Below, piece by piece: positions 35,131 through 48,200 of a stretch of 64,000 bases of DNA (within the stretch, counting starts at the first letter, position 1; every line of letters begins with the position of its first letter). Position numbers and translations under genes: made by a program. The DNA is from Anthopleura xanthogrammica (lineage: Eukaryota > Cnidaria > Anthozoa > Actiniaria > Actiniidae), in the NCBI GenBank assembly GCA_964019055.1, contig OZ025212.1, forward strand, positions 15,239,590 to 15,303,589. The letters are read 5' to 3'. The notes below the pieces were generated by a model that was not told where the DNA came from, searched no databases, and was given only the letters and a program-made list of their open reading frames with translations.

Positions 35131-35350
35131 GGACAGACGGACAGACAGACAGACAGACGGACACACAGGCAGACAGACAGGCAGATAGGCAAACAGACAA
35201 ACAGACAGACAGACACACAGGGAGACAGACAGACAGATAGGCAAATAGACAGACAGAAAGACAGAAAGACAGAAAGACAGAAAGACAGAAAGACAGAAAG
35301 ACAGAAAGACAGAAAGACAGAAAGACAGATAGTGAGGCAGGCAGACAGAG
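35049..35350. repeat. (AGAC)n / (AAAG AC)n microsatellite, unit 4-5 boundary
   Basis: Degenerate AGAC array with ACGG and ACAC interruptions and a terminal AGAAAGAC series, followed by the same GTGAGGCAGGCAGAC tail seen at 630-655. Confidence 0.96.
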
Positions 35351-36800
35351 AGAAGCACGACTGACAAACATTTTTCTTTGGAGTTTTGTACATCACAGCC
35401 TACATAGCAGGCAGCCCAAACAATGTTGTTTTAACGCCTGTGTTTTACCATGGGTCAATCAGAGTAAGTCTCGCTATGTCGCCATGTTGAGGCCAGGCTG
35501 CGCAGCCCTAGAATCAGCTGATAATTTCCAATCACTACTGCTAACGTTTGCTCCAGAATTAAGCATAAATACGGCGAAAATTGTGCCTTTATTATCAGCA
35601 ACCTTGGACCAAAGTACAATTTCTAAAAATAATGGCTATCGTACTTCAGTGCTGTGCATTTTTTTGAGGAGATTGAGGTATTTTTCGGGTTTTATCGTCC
35701 AGTACAATGGAGGTAGGTAGGTAGGAATCGTATTCAACAAGCCTTGTCCTTTCTTTAGGTAGAGCAGGGAAAAGGATTGAAAAAACACGTCATAAAGACT
35801 AAATCCTACAGAGCCAATGCAGTCCACAAGTGACCAAAAACAACGTTGGATATAGGTATGATAAAATTTAATATTATTATTTTTACCGTGAATTCTTAAC
35901 TCCGTTATTCTACTGTCATCGTCACAAAACCATTGTTTGAGATGCCTGTGCCCACATAAACTTAAAACTGATCCAGATAAATTTTAGTAAAAAAGTAGAT
36001 TTAAATTCAAGGATTAATTTTAACGAGTGCTTTGAAAGTTTTGAAATTGCCCGAGTCGCCAATTTAATTTAGGAGTTTATCATATACAGGGCAAAAACGA
36101 TAAAAATTCATGTCCTTTAGACTAATAGTCGAGCGCTGTCAATCATCCTGAACTATCTCTTACCAGTTTTACGAGGCCGCATTTGCGGAAAAACGTTTAT
36201 CTAGACACCTGTACCATTTCTAGTGTTCTCATTTTTACTTGAGTTTTTATTTATTTTTGTATTTTGAGGGTTTTTTCGTCCCTCTAAATATCTCCAACGC
36301 AAAACTGACGGGAAGCTTTTTTTACGATTTATTAGTGAGCGTTGCTAGGCAACTGAACTACCAATCATTTCCTAGTAATTCGACCCTGATAATAAGCAAG
36401 AAAGCCCTCCTTAATTAGCCAATCAGCATCAAGTAATTTTGCCCTATATCATAATAAAAAAACGATAGGTTTTAACAATATCAATAATATATAATATAAT
36501 ACATATTTATTGTTATTGTTAATGTATCTCGCCTTTTTAATCTATTTTGATGTGATTTCCACTAGTGGAGAAGGAGAAACCTTTGTGTCCAGTGGGTAGC
36601 CGAATTTGTTTATTTCTTTTTTATATTTAAATAAATTTTCATGAAATTTCTTGTATCCAGTTGAAAGAGGAAGTTCTAGAACATATCTACGCTTCTGGTT
36701 CAAGGTTAAAAGCAGAATAATGAATAATGGGTAAAAAAATGTCTTGTAAAAATGAATTGTTGCATCCGAAGCACAAGGAATCAATCGAATAATGGCTTAA
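35351..36800. other. Spacer block and first 5'-flank copy of unit 5
   Basis: Carries the second copy of the MLRPGCAALES frame (35484-35720, then frameshifted), then the common flank up to the TTAA at 36797-36800. No supported gene. Confidence 0.6.
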
Positions 36801-37452
36801 GGTGACTGCCTACTTTTGAATGCTTGATTTGAGCCTACGATGAGCACGCGCACAAAAAGCGCTGAATAAAATACGAAATTTCATTGAGGAACCATACACG
36901 TTTTGAACTTCAACAGCGCAAAACCCTCAAATTTTGCACGGGACTCTATACTTTTTATAAGCTTAATTATACTTTTTATGAGCTTAATTGAATGAACTTC
37001 TAAAAATCTACATTATATCAAATTTTTTAGAAAATTTAATTTTTCTAACGCATGAAAAAATAGATTTTTGAAGGAATTTTTGCTCCACTTTATGAGCTTT
37101 TTGAGAGCGCTGAAATGGCGAAATATGACAAATCGATGTATTTCTTTGTCTTTTATTCAAAAAATATCCATGTCGTATTGTAGAATAATTCTCTAGCTGG
37201 CATTTGTGCATGATAAGGTCTGCAAAGAACTATTATCTTATGAGTTGTAATTTTTTTCCTGATCACTTCCGGTGGCGCAAGTTTTGCTTCAAAAACTCGC
37301 GCGTAGGCATCCATTAAATGCTGATTATCTCGAAAACAAGCGCGGGACACCCCATTTTTCTTTTCATATTCGGAATCAGCATTAAATTTCACTTTAAAAA
37401 ATCGTATTTTTAAAAAAAAATTTAAAATTTGTTCAAAAAGTAGCCAGTCACC
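36801..37452. mobile_element. TTAA-flanked MITE, copy in unit 5
   Basis: Same ends as 17029-17660 with intact TTAA on both sides. Slightly longer (652 bp) through a small internal duplication around ACTTTTTATAAGCTTAATTA. The minus-strand frame 37153-37392 is open. Confidence 0.85.
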
Positions 37453-37540
37453 TTAATTAAAAAATTAAGGCATATCATAATAAAAAACGATAGGTCTTAA
37501 CAATATCAATAATATATAATATAATACATGATTAAAAAAA

Positions 37541-37890
37541 CACGTTATTGAACATTGCTCATCTTAATGTCTAAGGTACAAAGTGGACACCATAAATTTA
37601 ACTGCTCCTTGAAGAACATAAGTACGATATCCTGGCAATCACTGAAATATTCCTAGACAACACTGTACTTACTCAACAGCTTACCATCGACAACTATAGA
37701 CTAATACGACGAGCTAGACCTAGAGGTTTTGGTGGAGGACGCGCCTTCTTTGTTAACATTCACTTATCAGTGCAACATCAAAAGTGTTTAGACAACAGTA
37801 ATATCGAGGCTATATGCTCACATACTACCACTCAGCGTTGGAACTTAACTACGATCCCGAAGATCCCCGCACCTGGAAATCCATTTGCCT
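37541..37890 (+). mobile_element. LINE endonuclease fragment, unit 5 (uninterrupted)
   Basis: Gives the pre-insertion state of the unit 3 locus. It translates with two early stops to LLEEHKYDILAITEIFLDNT, then QLTIDNYRLIRRARPRGFGG and AFFVNIHLSVQHQK. Dead fragment of an APE-type endonuclease. Confidence 0.75.
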
Positions 37891-38492
37891 AAAGTGTAAC
37901 ACCACAAGGAACATTTCTAATCCTCTTGCCTGCTGTACATAGACATTTATTAACGTTACAATTTTGCTCTCTATCTTCCTGAATGTTGGACAACCAGAAC
38001 ACTTTAACTTATTTTAACTAGCTTAACTAGCATATCTTTAACAATTTACGGGCCGATGTACAGTAATTGGCGAAAGCTGTTGTGGTGTCCCTGCCATGAG
38101 TTTTAACAGTAATTTTCAGTAATCAAACTGCATAGACCCTTTTTAGCTTCTTTCACGTATTTTTTGAATGGCGAAGATAATTGAATTAAAAATGTAGAAT
38201 TAAAAAAAAACATCTCGCCTTTCCAATCTATTTTTATCAGTGTGATTTCCACTAGTAGAGAAGGAGAAAGCCGAATTTGTTTCTTTTTTAAATTAAAATA
38301 AATTTTCATGAAATTTCTTGTATCCAGTTGAAAGAGGAAGTTCTAGAACATATCTACTCTTCTGGTTCAAGGTTAAAAGCAGAATAATGAATAATGGGTA
38401 AAAAATGTCTTGGAATAATGAACTGTCAGTGCATCCGAAGCCCAAGGAATAAATTGAATAATGGCAAATTAAAAATTAAAGCATATTGAATA
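37891..38492. other. Second 5'-flank copy of unit 5
   Basis: Non-coding sequence after the LINE remnant, then the repeated flank with CCACTAGTAGAGAAGGAG. It includes a deletion relative to unit 3. Nothing coding. Confidence 0.6.
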
Positions 38493-38737
38493 CACCTATA
38501 TTTACAAGAACGTTGTCATATAGAAATAAAAAAATAATAAATCAACAAATAGGAATTAACCAGAAATATTTTTTATTTTGATTCTAAAGCCCCCTAGATT
38601 GATGAGAATATAACTGTTTAGTATATACCAACAAGATTATCTCAAAAATGTCAGTCTATACCTTCAAAACAGTGAAATAATTACAACTGTTTTGCAAAAA
38701 TAATTAATTCCTATTTCTTATTTGTTATTTTCGTAAG
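38493..38737. mobile_element. TA-flanked MITE, truncated copy in unit 5
   Basis: The left end CACCTATATTTACAAGAACG is present. The right inverted end after TTTTCGTAAG is deleted together with adjacent flank, unlike copies at 19282 and 55997. Confidence 0.75.
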
Positions 38738-39693
38738 AATAATGAATAATGGTACTCCCGATACTGATAATGGCGAGGACACTTCGCTGTCGTCTTTTCA
38801 TGGCCTGGTGATTTGAAATCTAGGTGTGCAGTACATTATTTGTCAAAGAGAAAATTCCCAACAATTTTCTCCGGTATCTCTTGTCAAATTGAACGGATGA
38901 TATTTTTCAATCAACAAGGAAGAAATATCCTATTTCTAAAAGATATTTGGTGAATCTTTTCATGGACGAGTTTTCTTTATATTTGATTAAAAGCTGATGT
39001 TTATCGAGACGAAATCTTGGGCTTGGAATTGGAAATATTGAGCAACGAACACTGAAATATCTTGATCACTGATAAGCTAGTTCGTTAAGGGCTGAAAGAA
39101 GCAAAAGTACCTGAATGGCTACCACGATCGTTTAAACACTTTTGATATTTTTTTCCTTCATTTTCATTCGCCTCCACCCTTAATCTGAAGCTTAAAGTAC
39201 GATGAATAATTTGCTCCATTATTGATTGTAAGTTCCTCTTTCTTTCGGGGGGGGGGGGAGTATTGTTATGCTTCTTTTAGCCTATTTGGTGAATCGTTTT
39301 ATGGAGGACTTTTATTTCCTTTATCTTTGATGGCTGCCATGATCTTTAACTCTTTTTATACGTAAATGTTTATTCATTTTGATTCACCTACATCCATATA
39401 CCTGAAGCTTAAGGTAACGATGAATAATTTGCCGCATTTATTGATTGATTGTACGTTCCTCTTACTTTCGTGGGGGGGGGGGGGTATTGTTTTGCCTTTT
39501 TAGCTTTAGGCTAAACCTTATTTTCTTTTCCTTTATAAAGTGTGTTTAAAACCTTTGTTATAAACAATGCACAGCAAGTTTCTTCATTGTTTCTTTGTGT
39601 TAAAAACTAAGTTCGTGAAATTTCGTGTTTCCATGTCATGCAATGATGAGGAAGTTCTAATTCAGTTTTCATCTAGTAAATACTATATTATTT
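38738..39693. other. Proximal 5' flank of gene 5
   Basis: Contains two poly-G tracts (39247-39258 and about 39472-39484). The CCAATCAATTG box of genes 1-4 is replaced by CCATGTCATGCAATGATG near 39632, so the CCAAT motif is lost. Confidence 0.65.
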
Positions 39694-39701
39694 TATAAAA
39701 G
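39694..39701 (+). promoter_or_regulatory. TATA box of gene 5
   Basis: TATAAAAG, same context as in the other genes. Confidence 0.75.
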
Positions 39702-39836
39702 CCTGACCTATTGGTAATTCTGAGCAGAACACTTTCATCTTCAGTCATCGTGCAACGTTGGATAAGATTCTCAGTTTTTGCTTGAATCAACGTTTTCGTT
39801 CAATTGGATCCAGTCGACTGTGTTCATATCATTACG

Positions 39837-40940
39837 ATGAATATCTCATATGGAGTTGTGTTTCTATTTCTGGTGACTTTGGTAAGTTAAATACGTCTAA
39901 TGATAAAGTATTTTTGGTACTTTTTTATGCGTCAATAAAGGCTGAGTTTCATCAATGATTTTCCAATTTGTCGTTTCGTTTTTCTTCGTATAGGGTTTGA
40001 CGAGCTTCGTTTCATCGCGAAAAGTTAGACCATGTGCTGGTTCCAAGGTAGGTGATATATTAACTGAATAATAGGCTTCATTTCGAGAGAGAGAGAGATC
40101 GTCTGTAAAATATTCTCTTGCCTACAATATTTCTAGCGTAGTTCACGTACAAAACTAACCTTTGCTCATCTACGAAGCCTAACTGCTTTCTACATTTCTC
40201 TATTCAAAAACCAAATTCAGAGAAAAAGTTTAATTGTTTTTCATTCTTGATTATAGGGTGGCTCCTGTCCACAACCTAATCCACCAAGCCCCTTCCAACC
40301 GAAATCCTGCCTTGACTACCTGAAAAAAGACCCTGATACCAAATGCGGTGTTTACAAGATCTACGATAACGCTGGCAACAACTTTCCTGTCTACTGTGAT
40401 ATGAAGACCGAGCCAGGAAATGCCTGGACACTAGTCATGTCTTGGAACAACAAATATAGAATGATAAGACAGTTTCTAGTGTTGCCATTCAAACAGAACG
40501 GTCCTGTCAACGAGAACATCCCAAACTTCAACCTGTACCGCCAGACATTGTCTCGTATGCAGTCCATCAAGAGTCACTCTACACACTGGAGAGCCACGTG
40601 TAGTTACCCTACACACGGGGTAGACTACAGGGACTACGTGAGGGGAAACTTCAGGGACTTTGACATCATGACCTTCCTTAGTAGTGGAGCTTGCAAGAAA
40701 ATGGAGTATATCAACATCCGTGGACATATGGGTATCCACACGACCGCTAGATGGTGTGCGCGTCCGAATCGCAACGGTTTACACATTAACAGTAGTGTTC
40801 GAAGCTGTTCATTCGTAGCGGTAGCAGGAGCAGCGTCAGGCGAAGATAACTTTGGTTACTATGCTAAGACCAACCCCAAGTTCCGCTGTACTGCTACCGA
40901 CAACTCAACAACCCAGTGGTGGTTCGGTGGTCATCTTTGA
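39837..40940 (+). CDS. Gene 5: secreted fibrinogen-related (FReD-like) protein, most diverged type
   Basis: Exons 39837-39881, 39994-40047 and 40257-40940 (introns 112 and 209 bp, phase 0) encode 260 residues. The signal peptide is shared. Exon 2 is the short form (GLTSFVSSRKVRPCAGSK). Exon 3 differs most from the other genes: DPDTKCGVYK, NNKYRMIRQFLVLPFKQ, GPVNENIPNFN, and TARWCARPNRNGLHINSS instead of the WWQ patch. The WC change adds a tenth cysteine (residue 200), and INSS and DNSTTQ create N-glycosylation sequons absent from genes 1-4. The core from NFNLYRQTL to HGVDYRDYV and the WWFGGHL end are unchanged. An upstream ATG-free 5'UTR insert (CATATC) precedes the start. Secreted; role unknown. 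Confidence 0.9.
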
Positions 40941-41123
40941 ACAAGAAAACCGTGTTCCAGACTGCCTGGCAGGACAAGCGAGAACCAAGAATCGATGAAT
41001 ATTTAGAAGTTTGTTCGTAATAAGCAAGAAGATTTTTAATGATCTTTTTATAACACTAGCAGTTAATTTGTAGTTTGACCAAGAGTCCGTTACCTTCCTT
41101 CATGTCGGTATTAAAATGATCAG

Positions 41124-41129
41124 AATAAA
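41124..41129 (+). terminator. Polyadenylation signal of gene 5
   Basis: AATAAA in the conserved context GATCAGAATAAAG. Confidence 0.65.
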
Positions 41130-41515
41130 GCAAAGCATTGAAAAACCAAGCTGTTGTGTTTCTGAGTTTTTACTTTCACTTTTTGTAATAGAGATTTCAG
41201 TAAAGCAGTTTTGGCTTTCTAGAACACTTCAGTTTTTATTTCAATACATATACATTACAGAGTGGAAGCGAATCTAGGGACGACGAGGGGTAACCAAGCA
41301 ACCTCCCTTCCCTTTGCAAAAAAAATATTGTGTTTATAACTTGAAAAGTAATTCTACCGGTACCCTTTCACGTAACGTCAAAGCAGCTCAATTTGGAGGA
41401 CAAAAAAAAGAATCATTGAATCTCCTGTTGACAAAACCGGCATTACTTTTTACATCAAAAACGAGAAAAGTCAAATCATTGATACCTATTTAACTTGCCC
41501 TTTAAGAATTTGGTA

Positions 41516-41593
41516 AAATCTTGGACAAAAGGGTAGAGAATAATGTAAATAATCTGACCGCATTGGCGCCTTTTAATATTTTGAACCAAAAAC
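41516..41593. mobile_element. Truncated 231-bp MITE, unit 5
   Basis: The left end AAATCTTGGACAAAAGGG and the first 78 bp match 30141 onward. The right half and about 550 bp of following flank are deleted. Confidence 0.75.
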
Positions 41594-41623
41594 TATACAA
41601 TTCTAGACTATACAATCCTGTAT

Positions 41624-41661
41624 GGGCTTCCTGTGGAGTGAAGAAGGTCCACAGGAAGCCC
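41624..41661. repeat. Perfect 14-bp hairpin
   Basis: GGGCTTCCTGTGGA, loop GTGAAGAAGG, TCCACAGGAAGCCC. It differs from unit 1 by the one base that makes the stem perfect. Confidence 0.65.
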
Positions 41662-41939
41662 AAACCATTTTTCAAAAAGTACCATTCATCTCGTGAATCA
41701 GACAGAACTGTGACTCCATAATTCGAGTAACCTCATTTGTACCGAGAGATTCCATTCATCACAAAGCTCATCCAGACTAAATAAGACTGAAAGATGCAGC
41801 ACTGAAATACACGGAAATATTTCACTATTCAACTTTTCACTTCATTTAGAAAAATTACTAAAAGTATTGTATCAGAAAGTTAATACAGTTAAAAATCATT
41901 TAATATAAGCCTCTGTCCACGCTGTTCTTGTTTTCCAGG

Positions 41940-42815
41940 AATATTCTTATTCTGAGGCACCCAACCCATCCGACTACACCCAACCAATCCATCTCGTGTA
42001 CATTCTTATTCTGATGCAACCATCCAATCCATCTCGTGTACATTCTTATTCTGATGCAACCATCCAATCCATCTCGTGTACATTCTTATTCTGATGCAAC
42101 CATCCAATCCATCTCGTGTACATTCTTATTCTGATGCAACCATCCAATCCATCTCGTGTACATTCTTATTCTGATGCAACCATCCAATCCATCTCGTGTA
42201 CATTCTTATTCTGATGCATCCGTCCAATCCATCTCGTGTACATTTTTATTCTGATGCATCCGTCTAATCCATCTCGTGTACATTCTTATTCTGATGCGAC
42301 CATCCAATCCATCTCGTGTACATTTTTATTCTGATGCATCCGTCCAATCCATCTCGTGTACATTTTTATTCTGATGCATCCGTCTAATCCATCTCGTGTA
42401 CATTCTTATTCTGATGCGACCATCCAATCCATCTCGTGTACATTTTTATTCTGATGCATCCGTCCAATCCATCTCGTGTATATTTTTATTCTGATAAAAC
42501 CATCCAATCCATCTCGTGTACATTTTTATTCTGATGCATCCGTCCAATCCATCTCGTGTACATTTTTATTCTGATGCATCCGTCTAATCCATCTCGTGTA
42601 CATTCTTATTCTGATGCGACCATCCAATCCATCTCGTGTACATTTTTATTCTGATGCATCCGTCCAATCCATCTCGTGTACATTTTTATTCTGATGCATC
42701 CGTCCAATCCATCTCGTGTTCATTTTTATTCTGATGCATCCGTCCAATCCATCTCGTGTATATTTTTATTCTGATAAAACCATCCAATCCATGTCGTGTA
42801 CACTCTATTTCAGAT
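41940..42815. repeat. 40-bp minisatellite, unit 5 array (about 22 monomers)
   Basis: Dominated by GATGCAACC and GATGCATCCGTCCAATCC variants. A three-monomer pattern alternating GCATCCGTC and GCGACCATC repeats. Confidence 0.97.
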
Positions 42816-43701
42816 ACATTCCAAAACTTTTTACTTTACCTCTAAATGTGATTTTCAATTATTTGTTGTTTTTTTACTTTTCTTTTCTTTCCTTTTCTTT
42901 TTTGTTGTCATCGTTTTTAATTTTGTAGGCTACGTTTTTGGAAAGTAGTGTATATCCAACACTCACTACCAATCTGCTTAGTTACAGAATCTCATGCGTC
43001 CAAGAAACTTTGACAAGGCCAGAAAAAAACTATTATACTAGAAGCGATGATCGCATTTAGCTGGATTCCTCTTGTTCTTTTGAAAATTGGAAGGCTCAGG
43101 TTAAGGAGATTGATTTGTTTTTATTGATTGATTAACCAGGACCATACTTCCAGACATCGATTGCTGAAGCATCGTATGGACTTACGGCTACGCTGGAGAT
43201 TTCGGCCCCAACACCGCTATCCCGGGAGGACATTACTGACTGATCAGGAAGCTCGGCCGAAGCCTAAGGGAGAGGTTAGTCGGCCCCTAGACCGTAGATG
43301 ATTAACCCCTTGCTATGAACAGCACACCCGGTATGTCGCTTGTGTCGTTGATGGTTTTGCCGCTATGGTTATTTCTTTCCGTGTGGGATGTGTTTTCAAA
43401 AACCATTCTCGATGTATCCACAGATCAGCTAGGGATAGAAATCAGAACTGGCAAGTTTTTATCATCTTATCCCTTAATATACTTTAACAGGAAGCATTTT
43501 TTTGTTATCATGTGAGATATGCAAAAGCACACCAAGCACACGCATGCGTATATTGGAATTATTATCAGCAGTGAAAAGAAAACAAAACAAACAAATTGCA
43601 AGCGACCCAGAGTGTGCCGTTTTGATTGACATTCCACTCACAGGTGACCTTCAGGGCTCTGTGTAATTACCATCAAAATAGCGTATAACTTTGGTGACTG
43701 A
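42816..43701. other. Spacer between minisatellites, unit 5
   Basis: T-rich stretch, GC-rich block (43136-43330), the short frame starting MNSTPGMSLVSLM (43315-43515), and the fixed left edge of the 20-bp array. Nearly identical to 50530-51351 and 60314-61198. Confidence 0.6.
43136..43330. repeat. GC-rich conserved block, copy 5
   Basis: Same block as 7841-8034. Confidence 0.45.
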
Positions 43702-43958
43702 GTATCCAATCATATCCTGGAGGATCCAATCATATCCTGGAGTATGCAATCATATCATGGAGGATCCGATCATATCCTTGAGTATCGAATCATATCCTGG
43801 ATGATCCAATCATGTTCTGGATGATCCAATCATATCCTGGAGGATCCAATCATATCCTGGAGGATCCAATCATATCCTGGAGGATCCAATCATATCCTGG
43901 AGGATCCAATCATATCCTGGAGTATGCAATCAAATTCTGGAGGATCCAATCGTATTCT
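43702..43958. repeat. 20-bp minisatellite, unit 5 array (about 13 monomers)
   Basis: Short and more degenerate than the others (GATGATCC, GTATGCAATC). It ends abruptly in CAATCGTATTC, without the usual spacer. Confidence 0.93.
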
Positions 43959-45260
43959 ATTTCTTTTTTAAAAGCTTAAAGGAGCCAAAAGTTTTGTGAC
44001 ATAGTCGGTAAAACAACCCAATTCAATGGCATTAAACTACTGTATTTTTAGAGGCCCTTTTTCTTTTCTCGGCAAAGAATACGAGCGCTAATCTAAACTC
44101 GAATTCTTAATTAAAAATATATTTCTTTTTAAAAACGACCCTAGAAGGAAAGCAATTAGGCTAGATTTCAAAGCGCGCCTTTCAGTTCTAGCATGGCAGT
44201 ACTTGAAGATATTAGGGGGGGGGGGGGGGGAATCATGATGGAAATTTATTCGTATTAATGCACACACTGTTCAGCAGTAGTGCACATTCTGCCAGGCTTC
44301 ATTGTTAGCGTAAGCTTTTTCCGCGCTAAAATTCCAATTTAAATACCTGGTCCTCCGAGGTAGGGGGAAATGCGGCAATGGTGAACAGTGGCTTACGGGT
44401 TGATGCCTTTGATGCTCGCAAAACCAGTACTTTTTTACATCAAAAACAAGAAATTTCACATCATTAATACCTATTTAACTTGCGCTTTAAGAATTTGGTA
44501 GTTTTAGTACAAGAATCCAAAATTGTGGAAAATCCAAATTCGTGGATTATCATCTTGGATCGGACTTTTTCCAAAAGGAGCGTCGGATCGAAAAACTTTT
44601 CTTTGATATTTTGACTCAAAAACAATGAGGAAAGTGTAACGGTACTTGACGCATTGCTTTAAAGGAGTTATTTTTGAAAATTATGAATAAATATGGCTTT
44701 TATGAAAAGAAAACAGATAAGGATGGCCAGTAGGACTAAGTGATTTTATTCCTCATGTTTTACCATTTCTTTTCAGTTTCATCAAACAAAAACTTAATAA
44801 AGCCTTCTAAAATCTCTCACTTGTGGCCAGAAGACATGCCAAAACAGAAAGGGCACTCGTAGCGTTACCATAGAAACCACATTGTAAAGGGACTGGCATG
44901 AGAAGGGAGCCGGTGTTTATTCCAAAGAGATGGATATTCTATACTGTGTAATGGCTTCAATACTATTGAAGTAAAAACAGAAAAAGTAAGTAGAGATGTG
45001 TATGTGTTTAAAACAATATTTATACATGTATGTGTGTCTGTATATTCTAAACTATACAATCCTGTATGGGCTACCTGTGGAGTGAAGTAGGTCAACAGGA
45101 AGCCCAAATCATTTTTCAAAAAGTACCATTCATCTCTTGAATCAGACAGAACTTTGACATCATAATTCGATTAACCTCATTTGTACAGAAAGATTCCACT
45201 CATCACATCCATCCAAAATCACGTGACCAAGAATAGGAAAATAAATCAGGTCACAAATTT
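43959..45260. other. Gene-less segment joining a 20-bp array to downstream flank
   Basis: No FReD-like exon is present. About 500 bp of sequence not found in the gene units (43959-44455, including a G16 run at about 44215) leads into sequence homologous to the downstream flank of the genes (from TACCTATTTAACTTGCG). It includes a decayed small-gene relic (acceptor AA, stops). A whole AGAC tract, promoter and gene are missing between the two satellite arrays. Confidence 0.65.
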
Positions 45261-48200
45261 CATCCAATCCATCTCGTGTACATTCTTATCCTGATACACC
45301 CATCCAATCCATCTCGTGTACATTCTTATTCTCATACACTCATCCAATCCATCTCGTGTACATTCTTATTCTGATACACTCATCCAATCCATCTCGTGTA
45401 CATTCTTATTCTGATGCGCCCATCCAATCCATCTCGTGTACATTCTTATTCTGATGCGCCCATCCAATCCATCTCGTGTACATTCTTATTCTGATGCGCC
45501 CATCCAATCCATCTCGTGTACATTCTTATTCTGATGCGCCCATCCAATCCATCTCGTGTACATTCTTATTCTGATACACCCATCCAATCCATCTTGTTTA
45601 CATTCTTATTCTGATGCACCCATCCAATCTATCTCGTGTACATTCTTATTCTGATGCGCCCATCCAATCTATCTCGTGTACATTCTTATTCTGATGCACC
45701 CATCCAATCCATCTCGTGTACATTCTTATTCTGATACACCCATCCAATCCATCTCGTCTTCATTCTTATTCTGATACACCCATCCAATCCATCTCGTGTA
45801 CATTCTTATTCTGATACACCCATCCAATCCATCTCGTGTACATTCTTATTCTGATGCGCCCATCCAATCCATCTCGTGTACATTCTTATTCTGGTACACC
45901 CATATAATCCATCTTGTTTATATTCTTATTCTGATTCGCCCATCCAATCCATCTCGTGTTCATTCTTATTCTGATGCACCCATCCAATCCATATAGTGTA
46001 CATTCTTATTCTGATGCACCCATCCAATCCATATAGTGTACATTCTTATTCTGATGAGCCCATCCAATCCATCTCGTGTACATTCTTATTCTGGTACACC
46101 CATCCAATCCATCTTGTTTACATTCTTATTCTGATGCGCCCATCCAATCCATCTCGTGTACATTCTTATTCTGATGCGCCCATCCAATCCATCTCGTGTA
46201 CATTCTTATTCTGATGCGCCCATCCAATCCATCTCGTGTACATTCTTATTCTGATACGCCCATCCAATCCATCTTGTTTACATTCTTATTCTGATGCACC
46301 CATCCAATCTATCTCGTGTACATTCTTATTCTGATGCGCCCATCCAATCTATCTCGTGTACATTCTTATTCTGATGCACCCATCCAATCCATCTCGTGTA
46401 CATTCTTATTCTGATACACCCATCCAATCCATCTCGTCTTCATTCTTATTCTGATACACCCATCCAATCCATCTCGTGTACATTCTTATTCTGATACACC
46501 CATCCAATCCATCTCGTGTACATTCTTATTCTGATGCAACCATCCAATCCATCTCGTGTACATTCTTATTCTGGTACACCCATATAATCCATCTTGTTTA
46601 TCTTCTTATTCTGATGCGCCCATCGAATCCATCTCGTGTTCATTCTTATTCTGATGCACCCATCCAATCCATCTCGTGTACATTCTTATTCTGATGCACC
46701 CATCCAATCCATATAGTGTACATTCTTATTCTGATGAGCCCATCCAATCCATCTCGTGTACATTCTTATTCTGGTACACCCATCCAATCCATCTCGTGTA
46801 CATTCTTATTCTGATACACCCATCCAATCCATCTCGTGTACATTCTTATTCTGATGCGCCCATCCAATCCATCTCGTGTACATTCTTATTCTGATACACC
46901 CATCCAATCCATCTCGTCTTCATTCTTATTCTGATACACCCATCCAATCCATCTCGTGTACATTCTTATTCTGATACACCCATCCAATCCATCTCGTGTA
47001 CATTCTTATTCTGATGCGCCCATCCAATCCATCTCGTGTACATTCTTATTCTGGTACACCCATATAATCCATCTTGTTTATATTCTTATTCTGATGCGCC
47101 CATCGAATCCATCTCGTGTTCATTCTTATTCTGATGCACCCATCCAATCCATCTCGTGTACATTCTTATTCTGATGCACCCATCCAATCCATATAGTGTA
47201 CATTCTTATTCTGATGAGCCCATCCAATCCATCTCGTGTACATTCTTATTCTGGTACACCCATCCAATCCATCTCGTGTACATTCTTATTCTGATACACC
47301 CATCCAATCCATCTCGTGTACATTCTTATTCTGATGCGCCCATCCAATCCATCTCGTGTACATTCTTATTCTGATACACTCATCCAATCCATTTCGTGTA
47401 CATTCTTATTCTGATACACCCATCCAATCCATCTCGTGTACATTCTTATTCTGATCCAGCCATCCAATCCATCTCGTGTACATTCTTATTCTGATGCGCC
47501 CATCCAATCCATCTCGTGTACATTCTTATTCTGATACACCCATCCAATCCATCTCGTCTTCATTCTTATTCTGATACACCCATCCAATCCATCTCGTGTA
47601 CATTCTTATTCTGATACACCCATCCAATCCATCTCGTGTACATTCTTATTCTGATGCGCCCATCCAATCCATCTCGTGTACATTCTTATTCTGGTACACC
47701 CATATAATCCATCTTGTTTATATTCTTATTCTGATGCGCCCATCGAATCCATCTCGTGTTCATTCTTATTCTGATGCACCCATCCAATCCATCTCGTGTA
47801 CATTCTTATTCTGATGCACCCATCCAATCCATATAGTGTACATTCTTATTCTGATGAGCCCATCCAATCCATCTCGTGTACATTCTTATTCTGGTACACC
47901 CATCCAATCCATCTCGTGTACATTCTTATTCTGATACACCCATCCAATCCATCTCGTGTACATTCTTATTCTGATGCGCCCATCCAATCCATCTCGTGTA
48001 CATTCTTATTCTGGTACACCCATATAATCCATCTTGTTTATATTCTTATTCTGATGCGCCCATCCAATCCATCTCGTGTTCATTCTTATTCTGATGCACC
48101 CATCCAATCCATCTCGTGTACATTCTTATTCTGATGCACCCATCCAATCCATATAGTGTACATTCTTATTCTGATGAGCCCATCCAATCTATCTCGTGTA

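Larger units (their letters stand above)
40941..41939. other. 3' spacer of unit 5
   Basis: Shortened 3' flank: 3'UTR, 5' part of the 231-bp MITE, a deletion joining it directly to the second exon of the small-gene relic (in-frame stop after TTCATCTCG), and the left edge of the 40-bp array. Confidence 0.6.

Noticed and set aside
35023..35396. Cysteine/serine-rich frames (CLSVCLSV) on the minus strand of AGAC tracts
   Set aside because: Simple-repeat translation; the same appears at every AGAC tract.
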